From: Rhodococcus sp. 06-235-1A
Lineage (GTDB): Bacteria; Actinomycetota; Actinomycetes; Mycobacteriales; Mycobacteriaceae
Direction of reading: 5' to 3'
Length of the DNA: 64,000 nt
NCBI RefSeq assembly: GCF_002258785.1
Contig: NZ_NOYI01000002.1
Location: 186,001-250,000, forward strand
In this document: positions 51,292 through 59,964 of the stretch, one piece after another
Position numbering within the stretch: position 1 is the stretch's first letter
How the letters are laid out: each line of letters begins with the position of its first letter
Translations under genes and position numbers: made by a program
Notes under the pieces: generated by a model
The model's input: the letters and a program-made list of their open reading frames with translations, nothing else
What the model was told of the DNA's origin: nothing
The model's database searches: none

Positions 51292-53508
51292 ATGGCTCGC
51301 TGCAACCGCGAATCATTCGATCGGAGTTTTGTGAAACCTGTACAACCCAGCGTCTTCGACCTCCCGGAGCGTCTCGCTCGCAAGCGCGATCCGGAGTTGA
51401 TCAGTGTTGACCAGCAACACTTTTCGGAAATACATTCGAGTATCGAGACATCTCGAGCCGAGACGATAGAACGGCTGAACACCGCGCAAAGGTCGTCGGG
51501 CCGGATGGGTCAGGAGGTGATGGAGCGGGACTTCGAAATCCACCGATTGAACGGACGCCTCGGTTCCCTTCGTCGCTACGGGGTCGATCTGTGCCTGGGC
51601 CGCATGGTCACCGCCGATTCGGACGAACCGGTCTACATCGGCCGCCTCGGACTGCTGGCGAGCTCGGGCGTCCAACTTCTGGTGGACTGGCGCTCCCCCG
51701 CTGCCGAACCATTTTTCGGAGCTACCCATGCGAATCCTATGGGCTTGACGAGTCGGCGACGCTACCGCTGGACGAACGGCCTCATCACGGATTATTGGGA
51801 CGAGGTGTTCGACCCGACGGGACTCGACACCGGTGCCGCACTCGACGATCAGTCGGCATTCATCGCCAGCTTGGGTACCGAGCGTTCCGCGCGAATGCGG
51901 GACGTCCTCGGCACAATCCAAGCTGATCAGGACGCGATCATCCGAGCGGATGCGCGCGGAGCACTCGTCGTCGACGGTGGGCCTGGAACCGGAAAGACCG
52001 TCGTCGCCCTTCACCGCACCGCCTACCTTCTCTACACAGATTCGCGTCTCGGACACAACCGTGGCGGCGTGCTGTTCGTCGGCCCGCACGAGCCGTACCT
52101 TGCCTACGTTTCCGACGTTCTGCCGAGTCTCGGCGAAGACGGTGTGCAAACGTGCACCCTCGAGGATCTCGTCACCGAGGGAGCGAACGTGGTGGACGAG
52201 ACCGAACCTGCTGTCGCGCAGTTGAAATCCTCACTCGACATGATCGACGCCATCGACGCAGCTATCGCGTTCTACGAGCAACCGCCCACACGGAACATGA
52301 CCGTGGAAACAGAATGGGCCGACCTACCGCTCACACCGGACGATTGGTGCGAGGCGTTCGAGGCACCTGACCCCGGCACTCCACACAACGAGGCCCGTGA
52401 ACAGATCTGGGATCTACTGGTCACAATTCTCGTGGAGCGATACGACGGCGACGAACCCACCGACCGCATACGACAATCTTTGCAGGACAACGAGTCTCTG
52501 CGCACACTGCTGGAAAATTCCTGGACGATCATCGACGCTGCCGACGTCGTTGCGGACCTGTGGAGCGTACCGGCGTACCTGCGTCGATGCGCACCATGGC
52601 TCAGCGCCGAGCAGGTGCGCACGCTACAACGAGCCGATCCGACGCGATGGACGCGTGCCGATCTGCCCCTCCTCGATGCCGCACGCATGCGGCTCGGAGA
52701 TCCCGAGCATTCTCGGCGCATGCGACGCCGAACGGTGGCCGCAGCCACGGAGCGGGCGCGGATGGATCGTGTCGTCGACGAGCTCATGGCCGCCGACGAC
52801 GACGAGATGATGGCTGCGCAATTCCGCCAGGACGGAATTCGCGATGCGCTCGTCGATCGAGCCGGATTCGAGGAGATCCGTAACGACCCACTGGCCGGAC
52901 CGTTCGCGCACATCGTCGTGGACGAAGCTCAGGAGTTGACGGACGCGCAGTGGCAGATGGTTCGCCGCCGATGCCCGTCGGGCAGCGTCACCCTCGTCGG
53001 CGACCGCGCGCAGTCGCGTCGAGGCTTTTCCGAATCCTGGCTCGAACGCCTCGAAAGAGTGGGAATCGAGCAGGTGAACATTGCCACCCTCGGGGTCAAC
53101 TACCGCACGCCGCGAGAGGTTATGACGGTGGCCGAGCCGGTGATTCGAGCGGCGTTGCCCGACGCCAACGTCCCGGTGTCGATTCGCAGCAGCGGCGTCC
53201 CCGTGGAGTACGGCGACTCGGCAGATCTCTCGTCGATCCTGACGAGGTGGCTGGACTCGAACGCCGGCGGAATCGGTTGTGTCATCGGCGATCCTGCGCT
53301 TCCTGCATCGGACCGCATCCGATCGCTGCCGCCGCAGTCGACGAAGGGACTCGAGTTCGACCTGGTCGTCCTCATCGATCCGGACTCGTTCGGATCGGGA
53401 ATCGCAGGTGCCGTCGACCGATACGTGGCCATGACGCGAACCACGGGGCGGCTGATGATCCTCACCTCTCAGCGCCCGGCCGAGCTCAGTACATCCAGCA
53501 CTGCATGA
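51292..53508 (+). CDS. helR: HelR, RNA polymerase recycling helicase-like ATPase
   Basis: The 738-residue superfamily 1 protein belongs to the HelD/HelR group. These proteins enter stalled RNA polymerase, free it from nucleic acid and, for HelR, displace rifamycins. The family start SVFDLPERLARKRDPELI appears at about 20-37. Walker A is GGPGTGKT near 227-234, and the Walker B region is HIVVDEAQELTDAQW. LVGDRAQ and the late TKGLEFDLVVLID and RYVAMTRT motifs follow. The start is ATG 51292 (GAGGG upstream) or GTG 51331, nearer the usual family start. The element at 51258-51277 supports rifamycin induction. Confidence 0.92.
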   Translation: MARCNRESFDRSFVKPVQPSVFDLPERLARKRDPELISVDQQHFSEIHSSIETSRAETIERLNTAQRSSGRMGQEVMERDFEIHRLNGRLGSLRRYGVDLCLGRMVTADSDEPVYIGRLGLLASSGVQLLVDWRSPAAEPFFGATHANPMGLTSRRRYRWTNGLITDYWDEVFDPTGLDTGAALDDQSAFIASLGTERSARMRDVLGTIQADQDAIIRADARGALVVDGGPGTGKTVVALHRTAYLLYTDSRLGHNRGGVLFVGPHEPYLAYVSDVLPSLGEDGVQTCTLEDLVTEGANVVDETEPAVAQLKSSLDMIDAIDAAIAFYEQPPTRNMTVETEWADLPLTPDDWCEAFEAPDPGTPHNEAREQIWDLLVTILVERYDGDEPTDRIRQSLQDNESLRTLLENSWTIIDAADVVADLWSVPAYLRRCAPWLSAEQVRTLQRADPTRWTRADLPLLDAARMRLGDPEHSRRMRRRTVAAATERARMDRVVDELMAADDDEMMAAQFRQDGIRDALVDRAGFEEIRNDPLAGPFAHIVVDEAQELTDAQWQMVRRRCPSGSVTLVGDRAQSRRGFSESWLERLERVGIEQVNIATLGVNYRTPREVMTVAEPVIRAALPDANVPVSIRSSGVPVEYGDSADLSSILTRWLDSNAGGIGCVIGDPALPASDRIRSLPPQSTKGLEFDLVVLIDPDSFGSGIAGAVDRYVAMTRTTGRLMILTSQRPAELSTSSTA

Positions 53509-54368
53509 ATCGCCGGGCTCGCATCCGCGCTGCGCCTCCAGGCCGCGTGTACCTCACGTTTGGGAGTGCGCGCGGGCGGAACTGCAACGAGACCGTCGCT
53601 CAGGACAGGCCGCGCAAGTCGAGGTACGAGCGCGAGAACGTCGTCCCCTTCGACCAGTGCGAGCTGCGTGGAGAAGTCGTCGACGAGATGGCGAACATCG
53701 ACCTCGTCGGGCGTGTCGGCGAACAGCCGCCGAAACCACTGGTGGCACACCGTTCCCGCTGGGCTGGTCACCCACGGGTAGCGGGCGAGGTCGGTGTGGG
53801 TCAGCGCCGCCTCGCGTCCGGCAAGCGGATGGGTCCGCTTCATGATGACGTCGCCGTAGTCGGTGTGGATCGGTCGTCGGACGATCGAGGGAGGTGCCGC
53901 CGCCGGTACGCCATCGGCGTCGTGCACCAACGCCAGGTCCGCAGCACCCGCGTGCACACTCTGCAGAGCGCGATCGGGATCCTCCTCACCGATGCGCACC
54001 GTCAGATCGGGATACTGCCGATTCAGACGATGCAGAACGGGCGCGACCAGGCCGCGTAGGGCCGTCGAAAACCCCACGAGACGAATAACTCCGCGTGCGA
54101 CGCCCTCATCCGCCGACCTGGCCGACTCGACACAGCGCTCGAGGGCGTGGAACACAGCGTCCGCCGACTCGACCACGGCCCGACCTGCCGGGGTGAGCAC
54201 GACTCCGCGGCCGGCTTGCGCCAGAACCGGTGTGCCGATCTGCCGTTCGAGCCGCTTGATCTGTTGGGAGATCGCCGAGGAGGTGTAGCCGAGCTCGTCG
54301 GCGGCCCTCGCAAGAGTGCCGAGGGTAGCGACAGCGTGCAGCGCGTGCAGGGCACTCACATCGATCAT
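53469..54368 (-). CDS. LysR family transcriptional regulator
   Basis: The 299-residue protein has an N-terminal winged helix (residues 1-62; LHAVATLGTLARAADELGY, SSAISQQIKRLERQIG) and an effector-binding domain (about 90-295). Its 3' end overlaps helR by 40 bp in the convergent sense. It is divergent from the DapA-like gene with 72 bp between, so it probably controls that gene in response to a substrate or product. The effector is unknown. Confidence 0.95.
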   Translation of the reverse strand: MIDVSALHALHAVATLGTLARAADELGYTSSAISQQIKRLERQIGTPVLAQAGRGVVLTPAGRAVVESADAVFHALERCVESARSADEGVARGVIRLVGFSTALRGLVAPVLHRLNRQYPDLTVRIGEEDPDRALQSVHAGAADLALVHDADGVPAAAPPSIVRRPIHTDYGDVIMKRTHPLAGREAALTHTDLARYPWVTSPAGTVCHQWFRRLFADTPDEVDVRHLVDDFSTQLALVEGDDVLALVPRLARPVLSDGLVAVPPARTPKREVHAAWRRSADASPAIHAVLDVLSSAGR

Positions 54369-54374
54369 GAAGCA

Positions 54375-54380
54375 ACACTA
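54375..54380 (-). promoter_or_regulatory. -10 element of the LysR gene, leaderless
   Basis: On the minus strand TAGTGT ends 6 nt before ATG 54368. Confidence 0.55.
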
Positions 54381-54440
54381 CGCAATAATGCCCAGAATGC
54401 ATCGCTGGACCCGAGTGATCACGCGGTCCACACTCGGCTG

Positions 54441-55385
54441 GTGACCATCACCTTGCGTACGCCCTCGTCGATCTTCGGCACCAACCTCGTCGCCACGGCG
54501 ACCCCCATGCTTCCGGACGGAGCCATCGACCGAGCGGGAGTCGATGCCCTCCTCACTCACCTGCATACGACCCGGTGCGATGGTGTCGTCATCGCCGGCA
54601 CCACCGGCGAAGCGCCGACTCTGACCGCAGACGAAACATCGGAGCTGATCGAGCAGGCGCGGGAACACTCGAACCGCGATTTTCGGGTAATTGCAGGAGT
54701 CGGTACGAACGACACTTCGGCAGGAATGGTCATGGCTCGGTCTGCCGCAGCCGCCGGTGCCGATGCCCTGCTGATCAGTGCCCCCCAGTATTCGCGTCCC
54801 ACCCAGGCCGGTATCACCGCGCACATCGTCGACATCGCTGATGCCGGTGGGCTTCCCGTCATGGTGTACGACGTTCCGATGCGTACGGGTGTGGCCGTCG
54901 ACGCGTCGACGCTCGTCGAGCTCTCTCGCCACCCCCTCATCGGTGCCGTCAAGGACGCGAAGGGTGATCTGTACGAGGCCATGACCGTCATGTCCTCGAC
55001 GGACCTCGCCTACTACTGCGGAATCGACGAACTTGCGCTCCCCTATCTCGCCTCCGGTGCAACAGGATTGGTCAGCGTCATCGGTAACGTGGTGGCCGAC
55101 CGCAACGCCGAGCTGATCGATGCGGTCCGAGCGGGCGACCTGGTCCGGGCGAATTCGATACAGCGATCGCTGCTGCCGTTGACCGACGCCATCATGCGCA
55201 CCACACAGGGAGCCATCATGGCCAAGGCCGCGCTCGTGAAAGTCGGCGTCATCGCCGACCCGACCGTGCGACGCCCACTTCTCGAGTCCTCGACGGCCGA
55301 CCTGAGACGACTCGACGCCGCCCTGTCCGCCACCGGAATCGATCAGGAATCGAGAAGCAGGGCCGTTCCGGTACGACTAGCGTGA
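54441..55385 (+). CDS. Dihydrodipicolinate synthase (DapA) family protein
   Basis: The 314-residue TIM-barrel enzyme has the class I aldolase set: GTTGE at 53-57, Tyr143 in MVYDVPMRTG, Arg148, and the Schiff-base Lys171 in GAVKDAKGD. The second Tyr (117, in PQYSRPTQ) is also present. It would condense pyruvate with aspartate semialdehyde in lysine/diaminopimelate synthesis. Its place beside a divergent LysR rather than with dapB suggests a paralogue or a related lyase. The GTG start at 54441 matches the usual family N terminus. Confidence 0.88.
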   Translation: MTITLRTPSSIFGTNLVATATPMLPDGAIDRAGVDALLTHLHTTRCDGVVIAGTTGEAPTLTADETSELIEQAREHSNRDFRVIAGVGTNDTSAGMVMARSAAAAGADALLISAPQYSRPTQAGITAHIVDIADAGGLPVMVYDVPMRTGVAVDASTLVELSRHPLIGAVKDAKGDLYEAMTVMSSTDLAYYCGIDELALPYLASGATGLVSVIGNVVADRNAELIDAVRAGDLVRANSIQRSLLPLTDAIMRTTQGAIMAKAALVKVGVIADPTVRRPLLESSTADLRRLDAALSATGIDQESRSRAVPVRLA

Positions 55386-55391
55386 CTGCTC

Positions 55392-57776
55392 ATGGCGACG
55401 AAGAGGGTCACGCAAGGCTCGGCACCGCATGCTGCCGACAGTCACGATTTGATTCGTGTGCAGGGGGCGCGGCAGAACAATCTTCAGGATATCGATGTCG
55501 AATTACCCAAGCGCCGACTGACCGTGTTCACCGGCGTCTCGGGCTCCGGCAAGAGCTCGCTGGTCTTCAGTACGATTGCGGCCGAATCACAGCGCATGAT
55601 CAACGAGACCTACAGTGCCTTCGTTCAAGGATTCATGCCGACGCTCGGTCGACCGGATGTCGACGTCATGGACGGACTCACCACGGCCATCATCGTCGAT
55701 CAACAGCGCATGGGCGCCAATCCCCATTCCACCGTCGGGACCGCAACCGATGCCAACGCCATGCTCCGGATCCTGTTCAGCCGAATCGGAAAGCCGTACA
55801 TCGGCTCTGCACAGGCCTTTTCGTTCAACGTCGCGTCGGTGTCCGGTGCAGGCGCGTACAAGGTGGACAAGGGCGGCAGGCAGACCACAGAGAAGAAGTC
55901 CTTTTCCGTGACCGGTGGCATGTGCCCGCGCTGCGAGGGCAGAGGATCCGTCAGCGACTTCGATCTCACCGCGCTCTTCGACGCGAGCAAGTCACTCAAC
56001 GAGAGCGCGATCACGATCCCCGGCTACAGCATGGAAGGCTGGTACGGACGCATATTCCGCGGCTGTGGGTATTTCGACCCCGACAAGCCCATCTCGAAGT
56101 ACACGAAGAGGGAACTCGACGACCTGCTCTATCGCGAGCCGACGAAAATCAAGGTCGAGGGCATCAATCTGACCTACTCGGGGCTCGTGCCTCAGATCCA
56201 GAAGTCGTTCCTGTCCAAGGACGTCGACGCCATGCAGCCGCACATCCGTGCATTCGTCGAACGCGCGATCACCTTCACGACGTGTCCCGACTGCAACGGC
56301 ACCCGGCTCAACGAGGGCGCTCGGTCGTCGAAGATCAAGGGCATCAACATCGCCGACGCGTGTTCGATGCAGATCAGCGATCTGGCCACGTGGGTCGGCG
56401 GACTGAAGGAACCGTCGGTCGCACCGTTGCTCACGACGCTCGGTGAGACCCTCGACTCGTTCGTGGAGATCGGGCTGGGCTACCTCAGCCTGGATCGGCC
56501 GTCGGGAACGTTGTCCGGTGGAGAGGCGCAACGCACCAAGATGATTCGGCATCTCGGATCGTCGTTGACCGACGTGACATACGTGTTCGACGAACCGACG
56601 ACCGGTCTGCACCCCCATGACATCGAGCGAATGAACAATCTACTGCTTCAATTGCGGGACAAGGGAAACACCGTTCTGGTGGTGGAACACAAGCCCGAGA
56701 CGATCTCCATCGCAGACCACGTCGTCGATCTGGGTCCCGGCGCAGGAAGCGCAGGCGGGCACGTCTGCTTCGAGGGCACCGTCGATGGATTGCGACGGAG
56801 CGACACGGTCACAGGCAGGCATTTCGACGATCGGGCAGCACTGAAGGACTCGGTACGGGAGTTCTCGGAGGTCCTCGAGATTCGCGGCGCGGACTCGCAC
56901 AATCTGCGCGACGTCGACGTCGATGTTCCGCTCGGAATCCTGGTTGTCGTCACCGGCGTTGCAGGCTCGGGCAAGAGTTCACTCATACACGGATCGCTCT
57001 CGGGCACAGACGATGTGGTGTCGGTCGATCAGGGGGCCATCCGCGGGTCGCGGCGAAGCAATCCCGCGACGTACACCGGCTTGCTCGAGCCGATCCGCAA
57101 GGCATTCGCCAAGGAGAACGGCGTCAAACCTGCACTGTTCAGCTCCAATTCCGAAGGCGCATGCCCGACGTGCAACGGCGCGGGCGTCATCTACAGCGAC
57201 CTGGCGATGATGGCCGGGGTGGCCACTGTGTGCGAGGAGTGCGAGGGCAAGCGATTCCAGGCTTCGGTTCTCGAGTACCACTTCGGCGAGCGCAACATCG
57301 ACGAGGTGCTGTCGATGTCGGTCGCCGAGGCCGAGGAATTCTTCTCCGACGGCGCAACGAAACTGTTGCCGGCACACAAGATTCTGCAACGCTTGAACGA
57401 CGTCGGGTTGGGCTATCTGAAGATCGGCCAACCGTTGACGACGCTGTCGGGTGGAGAACGCCAACGCCTCAAGCTGGCGACGCACATGGCCGACAAGGGC
57501 GGGATCTACGTGCTCGACGAACCCACCACCGGACTGCATCTCGCCGATGTGGACAAGCTCCTCGGGCTGCTCGACCGGCTGGTCGATTCGGGTAAGTCGG
57601 TGATCGTCATCGAACATCATCAAGCCGTCATGGCCCACGCCGACTGGATCATCGATCTCGGTCCCGGTGCCGGCCATGACGGGGGCCTGGTCGTGTTCGA
57701 GGGAACGCCGTCCGATCTGGTGGCAGACGGATCGACGCTGACCGGCCAGCACCTGGCTGCGTACGTGGGGAGCTGA
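55392..57776 (+). CDS. UvrA-like ABC-F-style ATPase (UvrA2/DrrC type)
   Basis: The 794-residue protein has two ABC ATPase units. Walker A motifs TGVSGSGKSS (about 48-57) and TGVAGSGKSS, signatures LSGGEAQR and LSGGERQR, and Walker B VFDEPTTGLHP and VLDEPTTGLHL are all intact. Zinc-binding CxxC pairs are CPRCEGRG, CPDCNGTR, CPTCNGAG and CEECEGKR. It is about 150 residues shorter than UvrA, and the UvrB-binding region appears to be missing. Such short UvrA paralogues (class II; DrrC of daunorubicin producers) act in drug tolerance or DNA protection. It starts 6 bp after the DapA-like stop. Confidence 0.9.
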   Translation: MATKRVTQGSAPHAADSHDLIRVQGARQNNLQDIDVELPKRRLTVFTGVSGSGKSSLVFSTIAAESQRMINETYSAFVQGFMPTLGRPDVDVMDGLTTAIIVDQQRMGANPHSTVGTATDANAMLRILFSRIGKPYIGSAQAFSFNVASVSGAGAYKVDKGGRQTTEKKSFSVTGGMCPRCEGRGSVSDFDLTALFDASKSLNESAITIPGYSMEGWYGRIFRGCGYFDPDKPISKYTKRELDDLLYREPTKIKVEGINLTYSGLVPQIQKSFLSKDVDAMQPHIRAFVERAITFTTCPDCNGTRLNEGARSSKIKGINIADACSMQISDLATWVGGLKEPSVAPLLTTLGETLDSFVEIGLGYLSLDRPSGTLSGGEAQRTKMIRHLGSSLTDVTYVFDEPTTGLHPHDIERMNNLLLQLRDKGNTVLVVEHKPETISIADHVVDLGPGAGSAGGHVCFEGTVDGLRRSDTVTGRHFDDRAALKDSVREFSEVLEIRGADSHNLRDVDVDVPLGILVVVTGVAGSGKSSLIHGSLSGTDDVVSVDQGAIRGSRRSNPATYTGLLEPIRKAFAKENGVKPALFSSNSEGACPTCNGAGVIYSDLAMMAGVATVCEECEGKRFQASVLEYHFGERNIDEVLSMSVAEAEEFFSDGATKLLPAHKILQRLNDVGLGYLKIGQPLTTLSGGERQRLKLATHMADKGGIYVLDEPTTGLHLADVDKLLGLLDRLVDSGKSVIVIEHHQAVMAHADWIIDLGPGAGHDGGLVVFEGTPSDLVADGSTLTGQHLAAYVGS

Positions 57777-57782
57777 GTTACC

Positions 57783-58349
57783 GTGACGACCCTGCCCCAC
57801 AGACCTGCGACCGCACTGGTGATCATCGACGTGCAGAACGACGTGATGGTGGGCGTCCACGAGCGGGAGCGCGTCGTCGCCAACATAGTGGCGCTGGTGT
57901 CCCGAGCGCGACAGTCCGCCACTCCGGTGATCTGGGTGCAGCACTCCTCCGAGAAGGAGCTGGCCTTCGGAACGGACGGTTGGCAACTCCTCGGCGAGTT
58001 GCCCGTCGATCCCGACGATCCGATAGTTCACAAGAAGCACGGCGATGCCTTCGAAGACACCGGTCTCGAGACGGATCTCGCCGCGTCCCTCGTCGGACAC
58101 GTCGTCGTCGCCGGCGCGCACACGGATTTCTGCGTCCGGTCCACGCTCCACGGTGCCCTCGTCCGCGGCTACGACGTGACGCTGGTGAGCGATGCGCACA
58201 CAGCCGAGGACTTGACCGAGTGGGGTGCCCCACCACCTGCGCAGGTCATCGCGCACACGAACATGTACTGGGACAACCAGACCGCACCCGGCCGAACTGC
58301 CGAGGCCGTCGCCACAAAGGAGGTCACCTTCACCCGACCGTTACCCTGA
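57783..58349 (+). CDS. Isochorismatase-like cysteine hydrolase
   Basis: The 188-residue protein keeps the catalytic triad of the family: Asp17 in VIIDVQND, Lys in VHKKHGDAF (about 85-86), and Cys in HTDFCVRST (about 117). It also has the cis-peptide VVAGAHTDF. The nucleophilic cysteine favours amide hydrolysis (nicotinamidase/ureidoacrylate/carbamoylsarcosine amidase type), not isochorismate. The GTG starts 6 bp after the UvrA-like stop, so it is in the same transcript. Confidence 0.9.
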   Translation: MTTLPHRPATALVIIDVQNDVMVGVHERERVVANIVALVSRARQSATPVIWVQHSSEKELAFGTDGWQLLGELPVDPDDPIVHKKHGDAFEDTGLETDLAASLVGHVVVAGAHTDFCVRSTLHGALVRGYDVTLVSDAHTAEDLTEWGAPPPAQVIAHTNMYWDNQTAPGRTAEAVATKEVTFTRPLP

Positions 58350-58356
58350 ACACTCC

Positions 58357-59034
58357 ATGGTGACTCTGCTGCTTGCGCTCGTCGGATTCGCGATACTCGA
58401 TTCGCTCGACGTGTTGTTGATCGGCGTCACCGCTGCTTTGGCAGTGCACTCGAGAACCACCCGCCGGTCGCCGTTCCGAGCCGGGCTGGCATTCGTCGGC
58501 GGTGTGTTCACGGCGACGACCACGTTCGGCATCCTCACCGTTCTCGGCATCGATTTCCTCACCGATCTGTTCGACTTCACGCTCACTCCCACGGTCCGGT
58601 ATCGCGCGGAACTCGTGATAGGGCTGGTCCTGATCGGCCTCGGTGCTCTGCGCACCACCGAGCGCCGCCCACCGGCCTGGGCCGCCAGAGCCGGCTCCAG
58701 CATTCCCGTCGTCGCCCTGACCGGACTGACGATCGGTCTGGTGCAGGGCCCGACGGCGGTGCCGTACCTCGCCGGGTTGACGATGCTCTCGGCCTACGAT
58801 CCTCGTCCACCGTGGTGGCCGGGGATCGTCGTCGTCTACTGCCTGATCGGACTCTTACCACCGATCCTCGTTCTGATTCTGGCATCGAGGAAGAGTCGAC
58901 GGTCCAGGCGCGCGTTCACCGCGACCGTCCGGGCCCTGATGCGGTACGGCCCGCCCACGGTGCGTGTCATCTTCGTCGTGCTCGGTGTCGCACTCGTCGC
59001 CGACGCTCTCTTTCATGCCCGAGACCTCGTGTAA
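58357..59034 (+). CDS. GAP/Sap-type (LysE-like) membrane protein
   Basis: The 225-residue protein has six hydrophobic segments (about 5-30, 45-65, 85-100, 120-145, 150-175 and 200-220). The pattern fits the actinobacterial GAP (Sap, Sulfolobus-like LysE) family, which is implicated in small-molecule or glycolipid export. The start lies 7 bp after the preceding stop, so it is co-transcribed. The transported compound is not known. Confidence 0.8.
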   Translation: MVTLLLALVGFAILDSLDVLLIGVTAALAVHSRTTRRSPFRAGLAFVGGVFTATTTFGILTVLGIDFLTDLFDFTLTPTVRYRAELVIGLVLIGLGALRTTERRPPAWAARAGSSIPVVALTGLTIGLVQGPTAVPYLAGLTMLSAYDPRPPWWPGIVVVYCLIGLLPPILVLILASRKSRRSRRAFTATVRALMRYGPPTVRVIFVVLGVALVADALFHARDLV

Positions 59035-59044
59035 GTCCTCACCG

Positions 59045-59050
59045 TAAGCT
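59045..59050 (+). promoter_or_regulatory. -10 element of the HugZ/DUF2470 gene, leaderless
   Basis: TAAGCT ends 7 nt before ATG 59058 and no Shine-Dalgarno sequence is present. Confidence 0.5.
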
Positions 59051-59057
59051 GCTGCGC

Positions 59058-59858
59058 ATGGCACTCGATCACGGCGATCCCGGTGACGCCCCGTCCGTTC
59101 CTCCTCCCCTGTCTCCGGTGGTCGACGACCGCCGTCCCTCTGCAGCCGAGGAAGCTCGCACGATCGCTGCGTCCACCAACATCGCGACTCTGGCCAGCCT
59201 GACCACCGATGGCGATCCCTGGGCATCGTTCGTCACGTACGGATTGCACGGCGGCGCTCCGGTTCTGTGTGTCTCCCGGATGGCCGAGCACGGCCGAAAC
59301 CTCGCCGGCGATCAACGCATGAGCCTGTCGATCGTCGCACCGCAATCGCAGTCCGATCCGCTGGCGTCGGGCCGGATCACGCTCGCAGGCATCGTCGAGC
59401 GGCCCGAGGGAGACGAATTGGCCGCTTCCCGCGAGGCGCATCTCTCGGCGGTGCCCGCGGCGAAGTACTACCTCGATTACAGCGACTTCACGCTGTGGAT
59501 CATGCGCGTGCGCCGGGTCCGCTGGGTCGGCGGATACGGACGAATGGATTCGGCAACCGCCGAGGACTACGCCGAGGCCGCACCCGATCCGGTGTCGCCC
59601 ACGTCCGCGTACGCGATCGAGCACCTCAATGCCGACCATTCGACGTCTCTGCTCGCGATGGCCCGCCAACTGGGTGGCTATCCCGACGCCACGTCGGCCG
59701 AATGCACTGCAGCGGATCGCTACGGACTGGATCTGAAGGTGCTCACGCCACGCGGGGTCGCGTACACCCGAGTCGGCTACGCAACTCCGATCGACTCGGC
59801 TGCCGAATTACGGGCCGCGACCGTGGACCTGGCGAAGCGGGCGGCAAACGGGCGGTAG
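59058..59858 (+). CDS. HugZ-like pyridoxamine-phosphate-oxidase-fold protein with DUF2470
   Basis: The 266-residue protein joins an FMN-binding-type split barrel (about 25-180; NIATLASLTTDGDPWASFVTYGL, MSLSIVAPQ, ITLAGIVERPEG) to a C-terminal DUF2470 domain (about 185-262; IEHLNADHSTSLLAMARQLGG). This pairing is that of HugZ/HutZ haem-degrading proteins and of related actinobacterial flavin proteins. Haem binding would use the His of HLNADH; this is inference. No haem uptake gene is near. Confidence 0.88.
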   Translation: MALDHGDPGDAPSVPPPLSPVVDDRRPSAAEEARTIAASTNIATLASLTTDGDPWASFVTYGLHGGAPVLCVSRMAEHGRNLAGDQRMSLSIVAPQSQSDPLASGRITLAGIVERPEGDELAASREAHLSAVPAAKYYLDYSDFTLWIMRVRRVRWVGGYGRMDSATAEDYAEAAPDPVSPTSAYAIEHLNADHSTSLLAMARQLGGYPDATSAECTAADRYGLDLKVLTPRGVAYTRVGYATPIDSAAELRAATVDLAKRAANGR

Positions 59859-59964
59859 GTTTCGCTGCACACTTCCGTCTGGACCGGTACAGCCACCTTG
59901 CCGAGACGCCGAGAAGGATGGCGACTACCGTTGTCCTCACATCTCAACGTCTAGGGAGCAGGTA

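Noticed and set aside
57783-58349. Isochorismatase for a catechol cap of the NRPS
   Set aside because: The protein has the nucleophilic cysteine of amide hydrolases, it is 27 kb from the NRPS, and no isochorismate synthase or dehydrogenase is present.
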